Assembly: GCF_004193775.1 (NCBI RefSeq)
Contig: NC_041010.1
Span: forward strand, 47,171,562-47,235,561
Length of the DNA: 64,000 nucleotides
Origin: Glycine soja
Taxonomy: Eukaryota; Streptophyta; Magnoliopsida; Fabales; Fabaceae
Reading direction: 5' to 3'
How positions within the stretch are numbered: the first letter of the stretch is position 1; each line of letters begins with the position of its first letter. Positions 28,646 through 41,281 of this stretch are shown piece by piece. The translations under genes were made by a program, and so were the position numbers. Under the pieces are notes generated by a model. It did no database searches. It saw only the letters and a list, made by a program, of their open reading frames with translations, and was not told the origin of the DNA.

Positions 28646-30815
28646 GCTCACCCACCAAAATAACACCCCCATCAATCCTCTTAAATTCATCAAACGTTCC
28701 CACTTATTACCAAATACCAAACCATCCACCAAAAATGTCAACATCACGCTGTTTAACTTACTCTTTCAAATTCTCTAAAAAAACAAATACTCTTTGAAAT
28801 ACTACATTTTTTTATCATTGATTTTATAGTTTTCTAAAAAAATTTAATCAAAAAATAAAATATACAATTTTCAACGATAAATATAAGATTTTTAAAAAAA
28901 GTTGTTTGTCTCTTTTTTATAAACTCTCCTCAATTTATCTACTACATTAATTATTTTTTATCAAAATAATTTTAATTAATTTCCAGTAAATGCTATGAAT
29001 TACTTCCTTCGTTTCAAAATAATTACAATTTTAATCTTTGTAAAAAAAATTCTAAATTATTTGGTATTCTCAATATTTTTAATAAGATACTTAAATATTT
29101 ATTCCAAATTTACCCTCTAATAAATATTATTGTATTTAAAAAATTTAATAATATATTTATTGAAATTAACAAGAGAATAAGAATATTTTAGTAAAATTAT
29201 CTTCTAATAAATACTATTTATCTTCGAATACTTATTTTTCAATTTGTATAAAAAATATTAAACATCAATAATTTATTTTAGGACAAAGAGATCGAATAGT
29301 AAGATAAATTCATTTTCTCTCAATCGTGACGATTGAAAATTGAAAAAAAGTGATTATTACACATTAATTAGTTAAAAATAATTAAGTGAAAAATATGAAA
29401 TAATGAGTTTCAATAAATGTTTTTAAGAGCAATTTTAAAAAATAATATAAATTATTTAACTAAATTAATTAATTTTTTAATAATTATGAATTAATTGAAA
29501 GAATCTTATACCGTATAAAAAAATAATATAAATTTAATTCAATTATAAATTAAATATTGATATAACTTTTAAGATAATTTAAAATTAAACCAACAAATAA
29601 AATTATGCACACAATTTTTTTTTTTTTGCTGATATAATTATGTACACAGTTAATGCATAGCTAATTTTCTCAAACATATAGTTTTAGAAAAAGTGTGATA
29701 GATACTACTACACTACACCACCCGTTGTCCATCCAGGCCACACCACTTGTCACTTGTCTCCGAAGAGAAACATTTGGAACTGCTATTATGGGTGTGTGGT
29801 TGTGATGTGCATGGCTGTTTTGAGTGTCATGCAACCATGTGACGATGAACCAGTACGCTCAGCCATTCCCTGCCCTCTGCGGAAACAAAAATAAGTATTA
29901 AAGAGAAGAGGAAAAAAAGTTACTCTACAAGGAGAAATTAAATACTAATGTGTTATTTATACCACATATTATATAACAAAATCTAGCTGTTAGTAATTTA
30001 GTATGAGAGAGAAAGAAAAAAAAATAAGAAATATTATCTAATAAATGATGTCATAGAAAGATAATTACAAAATAATATTATATATGAGTTATTTGAAAGA
30101 AAATATATAATTTTGGTACCAATTTCCCAATTCAAATTATATATACCGTTCTCTCTCATATATATGTAAATAGAATTATTATATCTAGATGTACACACAC
30201 AGATTTATTAGTTGGGTTAATGAGGAAAATGATTGGCGAAATAGTTAAGAAGAATATATATAGGGTTAAGCACGGAACAAATTGATCCAACTAACCCGAT
30301 CAACCAAACTTTATAGAGTTACAAAGTCTGATGGGATTAATTCAAAAGGCCATAACGGATTGAATTAATGTTAAATCTGATTTGGATTTGCAGTGCTGTC
30401 CGTGCATATGTTGGATTTCACTCAAACTCAACCTAATCCAAATTTAAAAACGCTATTAATTGTTCTCATGATTTGAAAATGGTAGATAATATATTTAACT
30501 TCATGTGTTTATTTTTGTAATGTTGCAGCATCAGGTTCTGAACGAGAGGATAGCTTTGCTAATTTCTGGAGCCGCAGGATACTGAGGCGCATGAGCGAAA
30601 CAATTCTTATCAGAATAAGAGAAATCGAGTGTGACTGTAGGGCCACTTATGCTAGCCTTTTATTTAGTACTGTATTAGTTTCTGTTTCAGACACTTTATA
30701 GTCTTTGTTGTTGGGTGTGATTAGTTGATTGTTGCATGTATCAATCACGTATTTGATATAATAGTTCCATGCTACTCTGATTGTTGCATACCATGTTTTA
30801 TTAAAAAGAACAGTA
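28646..30815 (+). pseudogene. Non-specific lipid transfer protein (nsLTP1) pseudogene
   Basis: This is a decayed tandem copy of the intact gene at 34,996. The promoter block at 28,646-28,740 matches 34,810-34,880 (gctcacccaccaa, cccccatcaat, aaattcatc). Exon 1 is reduced to about 100 nt (29,788-29,885). It keeps the tgatgtgcatggctgt signal-peptide core, a tcatgcaa fragment and the tacgctcag fragment, but has lost about 17 nt after the ATG, about 25 nt near the signal-peptide end and about 165 nt of the cysteine core; TGA comes at codon 6. Exon 2 survives at 30,529-30,541 after an intact tgttgcag acceptor. The 3' UTR at 30,640-30,806 matches 36,060-36,230. A Stowaway-like MITE splits the promoter from the exon. 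Confidence 0.85.
29003..29299. mobile_element. Stowaway-like (Tc1/mariner) MITE, 297 bp
   Basis: TA dinucleotides flank the element (29,001-29,002 and 29,300-29,301). The left end is CTTCCTTCGTTTCAAAATAA; the complement of the right end begins CTATTCGATCTCTTTGTCC. This is a diverged form of the CTCCCTCCGTTCC terminal motif known from Stowaway-type elements. The interior is AT-rich and non-coding. It sits inside the 5' region of the LTP pseudogene. Confidence 0.55.
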
Positions 30816-30879
30816 ACACCTATAAAAAAGAACATAGCAAAAATGAGCCACCTTTAAAAGCCCAAAAATGCTAGAACCA

Positions 30880-31770
30880 ACACAGTATAATTTGTTTTTG
30901 CCTATAGAAAGAAAGACCAACAGTACAATTTGCAATTAAAATTTAACCCCTATAAGTTATGCAGAACCAACACCTTCAGATGATAAGCCATTAGAGAAAA
31001 CCTCGAAGATAGCATTAACTTCAACCTGCGCAAGGAAACATGACCATGTGTACAAATGTACCATCGTAAGCCAAGAAGCAAAGCCATATCATGTCATTTG
31101 CACTTGCCGATGAGTGACCCCATCATGAACAATAAAATAAGCTAAGCCCCAAAAGTCTCTAGCAGCCAAAGTTAATCACCTTACCCTTATGCAAGAGAGG
31201 TGAAAACTTCAACATGGATTATGAGGACGTAGCCAGATATATGCGAGAGCGTGATATTGGGTTAGAGCACCACTTTGAAAAAATCAGATACTGTTTAACT
31301 AATTGTGCTTGAAACCAAGACCAGGGACTGCACCTTTATGTAGTCTATAGAGGATAAATCAAGTCATAGGAACCATGTTGGAAAATGATTTTGTTGCGCA
31401 GCATCCATGAAGGCTACACGTACAACTGCATGCCAAAGGATATACCAAACCTTAGCTTTTTTTTCTCTTTTTTTTTCCCCTCTAAGTAAACCTCCATCAA
31501 AGAAAAAGTGGAGTCAGTTATTTGAAATAGGAAGGACCACTTCAAAACCTGTCCAAGGGTACATACTTTACCAAACCTGTGAATGACAAGAAAAAAAGAG
31601 GTGACTAGCTACAGCAATCTCTTGCTGTGATCCACAGAAAGAGCAAAATATTTCCGAAACACCATTCAACGCTTTTCTTTAAGAAGTGTCGTTTTAATTT
31701 CCTAAAAATGATGTTTAGGATCACAGCATCCTAAACTCTAGTATTAATCTCCATGAAAAATTTCCAAGAA
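30880..31770 (-). mobile_element. LINE ORF2 remnant (zf-RVT region)
   Basis: The minus strand keeps the typical C-terminal pattern of plant non-LTR retrotransposon ORF2. At about 31,590-31,675 is the zf-RVT zinc-binding segment (CSFCGSQQ, then ASHLFFSCHSQVW). At about 31,370-31,450 is the Trp-rich segment (VWYILWHAVVRVAF, then NKIIFQHG). Stops and frameshifts interrupt it throughout. It directly follows the LTP pseudogene. Boundaries are approximate. Confidence 0.65.
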
Positions 31771-34127
31771 AGCTACATATACATACAGTGATTCAAAAAT
31801 CAAATGCAACATTGCTAAAGTATGTTTTTCTTCTTGTAAAATCGCAAAATTTGAATTGTCATTGTAAAAAAATTTCTCCTCAGAAAATTATAATGTTATT
31901 TTTGGCCCAAAATCAGATTTAATGAATTTTATTTTATAGAATTAAATTATGTGAGTTTATTAAATTGTTAAATAAGATGATATGACTTGAATTGAACTGG
32001 GATGTTAGTATTAGTCCAAAATTAGGAAATAATAGAAAACCTTTCTATTTTTTTTAAAAGAAAAAAAGCTTTGTAAGTTAACATAATATAAGGTTATAAT
32101 TCTCAATATCATTATTATAATTATCATTGTTGTCATTCAATCACCACAATGGATATCATGCCCTATTTTTGTCATCTTAAAATAATTAAGATAAAATATA
32201 TTGAGATAATACTAAAAAGGACATTACAACAAATTTCACATTATTTATCTTGTACTATCCATTGTTTATCATACAAATTTCACATTATTTGTCTTGTGCT
32301 ATCCATTGTTTACCATACAAATTGTATTAGACTGAACTATATAACTTGTGCATTTGTCCAATTATATTCTTGTTATGTGTTATATCTGAATGTATATTAA
32401 AGGCGCCCTTAATATTCTAACTTTGTATAAAGTATGGCATCCTTAGAAATATATATTACAATATGTCCTAATAAATAAAAATGACATATAGCAAATAAAA
32501 TGGTACGTATAATGTTGATAGCTTTGATACAATGGTTGTAAACTATTCTAACAAAGTCCACTTTTCGCTCTTTATGATGACAGAGGGTACCAGTAGACTA
32601 ATTTAATTGGATAGAGAGGTTGCATTATTGTAATAAATACAAAACCAGAGAAATAATATGTTTGTTTAATTAAAATTGATAATAATGATAAGTTATTATC
32701 ACAAGCTACAACTTTTTAAACCAATCTGATTGTCATTAAACTATACTCTCATTTTCTCATTTTATTTAATTTTTTTAGAAAAAATATTTTTCCTTTTAAT
32801 TGATATTTTACAATATCAATAAAGTAGTTAATATTTTTTTCTTATTATATTATAAAGTGAAAAAAATTAAATATAGATGCATGAAAGATATATAATATAA
32901 TTAACATGAAAGATAAAATATACAGAAACAACAAACTTTTTTTTTGAAGAAAAAATGATATACCCATGGAGTAGGGTGGGAGTTAAATTTGAATTAGGTA
33001 TCCATCATAAAATATTGGTTTATACTGATGCGTGTATATAAAAGTTGTCCAGTTCAGCAAAAAAAATATAAAAGTTGTTCATTAAATCTTTTATGCGCCT
33101 CAACTTTAGGAAACTACCAATTAAACTTAAAAAAAAAAAAAAGCAATTAAATGTGATCTGGATACCGACGTGCTCATTTCTTTAAATAGGAATGTACTTT
33201 TTTTCAATGGAAAAATAGGTGTGTACTAGTGCTAGTAAAATAGTAGTATTACTCCTCTCTAAAGTCTAACCAATGATTTACTCCTCTCTTTTTTTTTCTA
33301 TGCACACCTTCTTTTTTTTAAAATATTTATTTCATAATACTAGAACTATAAAAAAAATTGACTTCCAGTATTTCAATTTTTGAACTGTGTAAAAATAATT
33401 GACTTCCAAAGTTTATATTCTAAACTATGCAAAATACATTTTAATTTTTTGGAAATATGTATGTTTTGAGAATTTGAATTTCGGAAATAGTATGTTATAA
33501 CATAATTTCAGAATTTAGATACAACATTTCCAATGAAAATTCTTAAAAGGCTTCTTAAGTTACCACTTTTTATTGGAATAAATCTATATGGTAAAAAAAA
33601 GTTTATTAAAGATAAAATTTGTATCTTCTATAACAAACTGTTTTTTAGTAATAAAAAATAATATTTATTTGTCACCTAATAGCATCATAATTAAGTGAAA
33701 ACAAAAAATATAAAAGTGTCAATTTTTTAAAGTTTTTTAGGATTTTATTATTAGAGTAAAATTATGTATGAATTTCTTATAATAACATACAATATGGAAA
33801 CCACAACAAGTACTATGAAAATCATAAAAAAGTAACTTAAAAACATATTAGATATTGTTTGAAAATTCTTCAGTTTACTTAAAAACATCTATAAAATTTC
33901 CATCATTTTAAAAAATTTGGATTATTCAACATCCAAACAAATCATTTGGCATTTTAAATTCATTTAAAAATATCAAATTCCTCTTAAATTTTTACCTAAA
34001 CAATATTAAAATTCAATTATATTATTTTTTTCATTTAGAAGACTCTTTTGCTTAAAGGGACTAAATACAATTTCACACGGACTAACACTATGTTGGTGGT
34101 TTGATATTCATAATGCTTAACTTAATT

Positions 34128-34128
<1 letters not shown>
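31771..34128. other. AT-rich spacer with short tandem repeats
   Basis: A 44-bp unit is repeated twice at 32,230-32,317 (caaatttcacattattt...tgtttaccata). No gene seen; the 83-aa frame across it is repeat-derived. Confidence 0.5.
32230..32317. repeat. Tandem duplication, 44-bp unit x2
   Basis: Two adjacent units differ at only a few positions (for example ttatct versus ttgtct). Confidence 0.9.

Positions 34129-34182
<54 letters not shown>
34129..34182. repeat. (TA)n microsatellite
   Basis: About 54 bp of TA dinucleotides, 0.8 kb upstream of the LTP gene. Confidence 0.95.
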
Positions 34183-34186
<4 letters not shown>

Positions 34187-34809
34187 CAATAACTTTGGCC
34201 CGCTAACTTTGTTTGACACAAGACTAAGTTAGACTATCAAATCCAATTGAAGAAAGAAAAATGTTTGTTGGACATCCCTTATGTTAATATATACTTAGAG
34301 AGAAAAAATAATAAAAACTAAATAAATACAAGAGTGATTATATTTTGTCAACAAGGAATTTTAAACAGTCAATTAACATTTTTTTTTATTTTCCTCTTTT
34401 AAGCACATGAGATCATCAATCAAATTAATTATTTTTTTTCTCTTTAAGTTATATAAAACTCAAGATTGTTTAAGAAATATTTTTTAAAATATAATAAGTA
34501 CTCAATGTGACAAGAGAGATAATGACAAATATAATGTATAAGTGAGATGTTTAAAAGATCACTACTCTCGAAATAAAATTCAGTCTAATTCAATCTAGCC
34601 CAAATGGACTAGATAAAGCAACTCAATTTGACAACTCTAGCCGTGCTAACCAAGAATTGGCAATTACAAAATATCCAAAATTGAAACCATTTTGATATAC
34701 AAATTAAAGAAATCCGTGCAATAAAGTGGCCTACACTACAACAAGAAAGCAGAAGAAGAGGTAACGAAGTCGCAAGTGGTTGCATGTAATGTAAGTAACA
34801 CCGGCCTAT

Positions 34810-34995
34810 AGCTCACCCACCAATATAATAAACCCCCATCAATTTTCATAAATTCATCTAACGTCGCCACTCATTTCCAATCTATCCACTCATCTATATA
34901 AACACCACACTACATCACTTGTTCTCACCACATTCCAAAACACAAACACATACATTGTAGTATCACTTTTGTCTCGGAATTTGTTCTTTTGAGTT
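34810..34995 (+). promoter_or_regulatory. Proximal promoter and leader of the nsLTP1 gene
   Basis: A TATA box (ctatataaac at about 34,894) lies about 100 bp before the start codon. A C-rich upstream stretch is shared with the pseudogene promoter at 28,646, so these bases were duplicated with the gene. The leader is C/A-rich. Confidence 0.65.
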
Positions 34996-35950
34996 ATGGC
35001 AAGCTTAAAGGTTGCATGTGTGGTTTTGATGTGCATGGCTGTGATGAGTGCACCAATGATGGTGCAAGCCGTGTCATGCAATGATGTTTCTGTGAACCTA
35101 GCACCGTGCCTATCTTACCTGATGCAGGGTGGAGATGTTCCAGAATCGTGCTGTAGCGGAGTGAGGAACATTCTGGGTTCTGCCAGCACCACCTTTGACA
35201 AACAAACCGTGTGCAAATGTCTTCAGCAAGCTGCTAATAACTATGGCATCAACGACGAATACGCTCAGGCACTCCCCGCCCGCTGCAATGTCAGCGTCCC
35301 TTACAAGATCAGCCGATCCACCAACTGCGACTCGTACGTTATTTTTTTCTTATAAAACATTAAAATTACTGACGAAATAATTTATATGTAATTTTAAAAA
35401 ACATATCACTAAAATTCAGTGACACCAGAATTAGTGAAAGAAAAACAATTTTTTTCTCACCAAATCAACATTCTTGAATTTTTCACTTCATAATGCATGT
35501 AGTAACCAGCAAAGCTATATTGGTACCTATAACTACCTTTTACCAAAAGTGTTACGTATGAATGATTTTAACTTTTAATTGAGATGTCTTTGGATTACAA
35601 TTACATCTAACTTAATCCACGTTAAAATCAATTTACCATTCTCATGAGTTTTCGGTTTGTCAGATTGAAATTTGTAATATTACATTTTAATGTATTTTCA
35701 GTGCCTATCCAAACACAATCTAAGCAATCGGGTATAAGTACACAAAGAGAAGAGGCTAAAATAACCATATATAATCTTCGTATAATTCAAATTATTTATA
35801 TTTTTCGCTCTTGTGATAGAATTATTATCTGTATATAAACGTTTATTAGCTGTGTTAAGAGAGAAAAACAATAGTGACAGATCGAAAATGGTGATTATAT
35901 GTTGAACTTCACGTGCTTGTTTTTTGTAATGTTGCAGCATCAAGTTCTAA
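34996..35950 (+). CDS. Non-specific lipid transfer protein, type 1 (nsLTP1)
   Basis: Exon 1 is 34,996-35,333 and exon 2 is 35,938-35,950, giving 116 codons ending SIKF. These are small secreted proteins that carry acyl lipids in a hydrophobic tunnel, for cuticle formation, defence or signalling. A signal peptide spans residues 1-25 (ending MMVQA). The mature part has the eight-cysteine pattern C-9-C-13-CC-19-CXC-21-C-13-C, exactly type 1. The intron before the last four residues (donor gtacgt, acceptor tgttgcag) is the usual nsLTP1 position. The intron holds a probable MITE (about 35,583-35,722). A broken paralogue lies 5 kb upstream on the same strand. Confidence 0.95.
35583..35722. mobile_element. 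Probable MITE in the nsLTP1 intron
   Basis: The left end is gatgtctttggattacaatt; the complement of the right end starts gattgtgtttggataggcac. This is an imperfect inverted repeat over about 20 bp. A similar terminus occurs at 60,544. No clear target duplication was seen, so this is tentative. Confidence 0.35.
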
Positions 35951-36587
35951 AGGAGCGGGTAGCTTTGCCAATTTCTTCCGCGGGATAATGAGGCAACGTA
36001 TGCTGTAACACTTGTTATCGTTATCATTAAAATAAAAGAAAGCGAGTGTGACTCGGGTTCCACTCATGTGAGCCTGTTATTGTATTAGTTTCTGTTTCAG
36101 ATACTCTCTAGTCTTTGTTGTTTCGGTGTGATTAAATGTATCTTAGTTGATTGTTGCTCGCAACAATTAATCACGTATTTGATATAATAATTCCAAGCTA
36201 CTTTGATTGTTGCATACCTTGTTCTCAAATCGTGTTATTTTATTTTCCAATATATTTAGCTTATAAGAAAAAAAAAATCAATTCTACTTTCAGTTTTTCA
36301 CTTTCGCTCTTGGGTTCTTCTGCCCTCAAAATTGGTTAAATTCGTTCACATGAAAAAGTGTGTGTGTGTATATATGCAATGAAATGGTCGTCAGTGGATA
36401 CGTTACAATTTTTTGGGCTGGCTGAGGGAGCCCATATTATTAATTGGGCCTGTACTGATACATATGACATTACCAATTACCTGTTTTTAATAGCGAAAAT
36501 AAATTTGTATAGAATAGGAGAATAATGAAGACAATAGTACAATTCAAAGTGGTTTGTTTGTTAGACCAAAAATAAATAATTAGTTAA
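35951..36587. other. 3' UTR and downstream flank of nsLTP1
   Basis: About 36,060-36,230 matches 30,640-30,806 downstream of the pseudogene. The rest is unremarkable. Confidence 0.6.
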
Positions 36588-37363
36588 GGGTGTGTTTGAT
36601 TCGCTAAAAAACAAAGGATTAGATAACACAAAAATATTTGTTCAATGTTTGATTTAAAAAATGACTGAGGGATAATACAAAATAAATAATGATGGACTAT
36701 ACAAAGATCCAAAAACTTGTAACTCACTAAATTCGTAAAACTTTTTGTCCAGTGTGTAATAAAAGTAAAAATATAATATTATCCTTATTTGTTGACTCTT
36801 CATTATCCTACACCTTTTGTGTTTTTCCATATGTGCTTCTTTCTCTAAACTTCTCTCTCCAAACATTGTACCTTTCTACTGGCGAGGGGGCCTTAGCCGC
36901 CGACGAGAGTCATATGAACTATTGTTATTTCCTTTTTGCTCATTATTTTATTTCTCTTTATTGTTAATTTATTCAAATGTTTCCATCATCATCTTTCTAT
37001 GTTTTTTTTTTCTTTTGGCCAACTCTGGCAAGGCCGTGTCGTGCCGCCATGCTACTGTCGCCATCGTCATGACCTTGTGCTGCTAGGCCCTATGCCCAGT
37101 GGTGTCGAGGGTCGCGCCTCCTTCGTGGAGATGCCTCTTCTTTGTTATGTCGTCAAGGTGTTGATAATGCACCTAGAATTTTATAGTAAAATGTACATTA
37201 TTTTGTCCGATACATAAACACATCAAATAAGATTCAACACAAAATTATTTGTATTGTGCATTGATCACCAAATAGCGTATAATACAAAAACTTATCCTGC
37301 GACTCAATTGTTTGTCAAGTGCTATTTTATTTATCCTATTTTTTTAGCAAATCAAACGTGTCA
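36588..37363. mobile_element. PIF/Harbinger-like non-autonomous element, 776 bp
   Basis: TAA lies on both sides (36,585-36,587 and 37,364-37,366), a 3-bp duplication typical of PIF/Harbinger. The left end reads GGGTGTGTTTGATTCGCTAA; the complement of the right end reads TGACACGTTTGATTTGCTAA. The interior includes a GC-rich island (about 36,880-36,915 and 37,020-37,135), unlike the AT-rich surroundings, which may be captured host sequence. No transposase was recognised. Confidence 0.65.
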
Positions 37364-38634
37364 TAAGTGGATTGTGTAACCGAATAGAATGGCCACTTGA
37401 TTATACAAACTTGGCTAATGAATTTTTCACCGAATTACAATCCCATGGAACAAATTTCTTTGAGAAATGGGAATTGAACCGTGGTATGAAAATGCTTTTG
37501 TACAATCTTTCTAATCACAAAATTTTATTAAAAAAATATTTGTTTAATATTTATAGATTTCTTTTAGAATTAAAATTTAAAGAGGGGAGATAATATTAAA
37601 AGAAAGTAAGTCTTTTTCACATTTAGATATAAAAAAGTATATAAAATCCATGCATTTTTAATATCAATATATGTAAGTAAAGTTAGATTATAAATGAGTT
37701 AAACATGTAAAACTTTAAGCTTTTAGTTAAACTCGTTTAAATAAAAGAGCTAAATATAGGCAAACAATTTTATTCACAAACCACAAATTTAAGTATTTGA
37801 TTTAGCTCAAGTCACTTATACCCTACACATTGGTATCCTTTTTTAGAGGTAATTTTGTTCAAATTTGGAATATACTAATGATATATAGTACACCTTTGCT
37901 AACAGTTATTCAAACCTTAATTTATTCACTTCTTTATGAGGGATTAGCCCTTAGGGCTTTCTAAAATCTAAACCACTTTGAGGCATTGACCTTAGGTTCC
38001 AATTATTTAGGGCCTCAATTTTGTAATTAATATTTTAATAAATTCTTTATTATTAATTTCAACCATTAGGTGATAAATTATGTTATGATATACTATATTA
38101 TTTACTATTATTTTTATTAATAAGACTACATAATATCAACATATAGATATAAGTGTTACTCTAAATTGTTTAAGTGTAATTTTATTATATATTAAAATAA
38201 TTACATCTATTTTGAACCCTACCTTTCACCTCCCTAAAAAAATGCTATTGGAATAAGTATAGACTTTAAATTTAATGTATGAATAATTATTAATATATAC
38301 AACAGCTATTTTGGTGCCAATGATGATAAGATCATGCTTTTAACTACAGGTTCTATTAATATCACCCATTTTGTATGTATATTAGATTAATTTAGAACTT
38401 TAATTTAAAGCCAATTTGAATAATTTTTAAAATATGAAACCATGTTTTATAATTTAATTTCTAAAAATTGAAACTTTAGAGGAGGAAAAATTGAAAATAT
38501 TATATTACTCTTTATTAATTTTTAAAAATAGTTATTGCAAGAAGTGCATACAAAAGATTTTTTATACTCTACTGAAAGTATTACATTATATCTAAAGATT
38601 TTTGTTTTTGAAACATATTTTTTGAAATGAAATT

Positions 38635-38686
38635 GCTCATAGCCCATTGTCCATGAAACTGCTCATAGCCCATTGTCCATGAAACT
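38635..38686. repeat. Tandem duplication, 26-bp unit x2
   Basis: The unit gctcatagcccattgtccat plus gaaact occurs twice with no difference. Confidence 0.95.
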
Positions 38687-38780
38687 TGATACATTTATTG
38701 AACTATTAGCTATATATAGAACACATTTAGTAATTTTTGAATTATAATTAGTAGTGTTATTATATCTAACCATCACTTAA

Positions 38781-39046
38781 ACCAACTAATTCTATGGGTA
38801 TTTTTGAAAATAAAATTTAAATTTATGATAATATTAGTTAAAATTAAACAATTTAAATTTTTTTTAAAATTTTGACGAATTAAGTATTTACTTTTTTATA
38901 TATAAGACCAAAGTACCAACTAATTCTATGGGTATTTAAAAAAAATTAAATTTATGATAATATTAGTTAAAATTAAACAATTTAACTCTTTTTTTTAAAT
39001 TTTGACAAATTAAGTATTTATTTATTTTATATATAAGACCAAAGTA
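38781..39046. repeat. Tandem duplication, about 134-bp unit x2
   Basis: The units at 38,781-38,914 and 38,915-39,046 both start accaactaattctatgggta and end tatataagaccaaagta, with small indels in the A/T runs. Confidence 0.9.
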
Positions 39047-39786
39047 GTATGTTACTTAATTTTATACACAGTAATTATTTTGTTTTACTAATTGAGTTTA
39101 ATTTTATACATAATTATTGTAAATATTTTTACATTGTGAATCAATATTAGAAAAATATCTTTAGTACGTTATTCAAAATATATAAAACAAAGGTTAACAA
39201 ACTTATCCTAAATGATGATATAATTAAATGATAAGGCAAAATACTTTTACATTGTATTCTAATTAAATTCTTACTAAAGTATGTTTTTCATTATTTAATT
39301 TATCAAGAATTATATTTATAAATTAAGAGAAAACCGTTATAAATTAATTACATGGGAGGAAATATACTAGGTTTCTACTCCATGGATGTTTAATTTTCAC
39401 TACACTATGTATAAAAGTCCACTAAAAATGTCAACTTATGCTTGCTGCTAATAATTAAAGGGATAATAAACATGCATTTCTTCTGCCAATAGGGTATGTT
39501 TTGTCTATTGTCTTCCCCACCCACTGAATGCCAAAATGGCACTATATATACATATCAAGTTGGACGATGCATGTCCATTCATTCATTTCGCACTGTCCAA
39601 GAAGATGATGATAAGCCATATCAATATGTAAGGGTCATTGAAGAGGTAACTCATGAGGTTTTGGCAGAACATGCAATCACAAATTTCTTTCAGTTCATGT
39701 GCAAATTTTAAGCTTAAACAAGACAAAAAACGGTACTTGTTTTTTTTTTTTTCCAATCTTTTTTCTAATCCGTGTGCTTCCTTTGA

Positions 39787-41281
39787 TTAGTCCGCGTTCT
39801 TGATTGCTTGCAACACTGCTTGCTTTACCACTTGCGCGTCAACACTGTCGTTCTTGTGACTCTGCAAAATAAGGCTTTTGTCAAATTAAAGTTTAGAATG
39901 AAAGTTATAATAATTTGAGAGTGCTGTTGGTTGTATCATATTTTATTAATTACTAGGAATATTATCCCCATAGTTTTGTTGCCACATTATATAGCCCATG
40001 CAACTAAAAATAGTTAAAGGAACCCAAATAAAGTGATGTTTTAACCTCTCTTTTTTTAGAACAAAACTGAAATTATTGTTGCTGTTGGGAAGAATGGTTT
40101 AATTTTGTGAAAATTTCTTGTATGCTCCTTCCTTCTGAAAATTCTTCCTAGCCTCTAGGAGTAGGAGCATGTAGCACTCCATTAGATACATTTTTTTTCT
40201 TCAAAAGGTGTGCATACACTCGAATATCCAACTTGTGTTACTAATTGGAACCCGAGATCAATAAAAGAATTTCTCACCAAAATGTTAAAGTTACTCGTTG
40301 TTCTAGTTTCTATGTATGTATATATTTGGAATGGTTGATATGAAAGGATATAAAGTGAGAAACTCTTATATAAGTTTCGGAACTCATGTTAACCAACTAT
40401 AAGGAAAGAGTTGTGAACTGGTTAATTTAGACGTTTAAAATTATTTTAAAAGGAAAATCGAAGAACAATAATTAAAGGGAAAAAGTTTGACGATATAAAG
40501 AGTAATTAATGATAGAAATAATTTATATATATTGTCTTACTTCTCTTCCCACAGCTTCTAGCTGGAAACTGTCTTCACAAGAAACCCTAGCATCAAGCAC
40601 ATCAAGGCCAAGTTCTTCGAAGGCTTCGAGTATAGAGACGAGCATTCCAGGGCAATTCTTTTCTAAAAGCACATTAATCAGGAAACCCTTTTTTAGGGTT
40701 TTCACAATTACCTGCAGAAAATTTTCCATAAGATATATCAGTGATGAATTGTGCTAACTCAGAGTGAAAGTTTTATCACACATGATAATGATGATTTTAT
40801 CCAACTTAATTAAGTGGAATAATTAAATGTTTTTCTATATGATCTTAGAACCAAAAAAATTTAACAATCTTGGAACAAAATACAGCAACAAGATTAATAA
40901 TAAAGCACCATAGGTAGTTCATCAATTTGAGTGGTTGTTGATGATTCCGCGATTTCCAGCTCTGAGTTCAGTCCCTCCACTTTTTGTTTCAACTCCTCTA
41001 TGTATTTTGAGGCGTCTACAATAATTGAGGCTTTGTTCAACTGCCAAACCCAAATTAAAAAAAAAAATTATTAACTAAGTCACATATATATTTAAAAGCT
41101 TTGATTCAAGATGAACCAGAAGCACAAGCTTCATATCTGTAATAATAAACATCAATATATAGAAAGATAGATACATATATAATAATATAAAACCAATTAC
41201 AGCAGTGGAGTTTGTGACATCGCGAAGTTGTTGCAACGTTTCTTCCAGAGATGCTCTTCTTTTCTCCCTAGAAGCAGCCAT
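39787..41281 (-). CDS. Small HLH/ACT-like regulatory protein (SCREAM-like/bHLH35-like family)
   Basis: The exons on the minus strand are 41,281-41,201, 41,040-40,909, 40,711-40,541 and 39,861-39,787, giving 152 codons with all junctions in phase 0 and GT-AG. Residues 3-50 form a helix-loop-helix (SREKRRASLEETLQQLRDVT, then NKASIIVDASKYIEELKQKV). The usual His-Glu-Arg E-box contacts of the basic region are absent, so direct E-box binding is doubtful. Residues 72-125 form an ACT-like fold (VKTLKKGFLINVLLEKNCPG, LVSILEAFEELGLDVLDARV). The layout matches Arabidopsis At2g40435 and At3g56220, small proteins named transcription-factor-like and probably nuclear dimerisation partners. A TATA-like box (ttctataaaaagg) lies at about 41,384-41,396. 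Confidence 0.88.

Larger units (their letters stand above)
37367..39786. other. AT-rich spacer with tandem repeats and an unassigned ORF
   Basis: Two small tandem duplications are present (38,635-38,686 and 38,781-39,046). A 71-aa open frame at 39,496-39,711 (motif RTVQEDDDKPYQYVRVIEE) looks less random than its surroundings but matches nothing I recognise. Confidence 0.4.

Noticed and set aside
32149..32400. 83-codon ORF
   Set aside because: It spans a 44-bp tandem repeat and is AT-rich low-complexity sequence.
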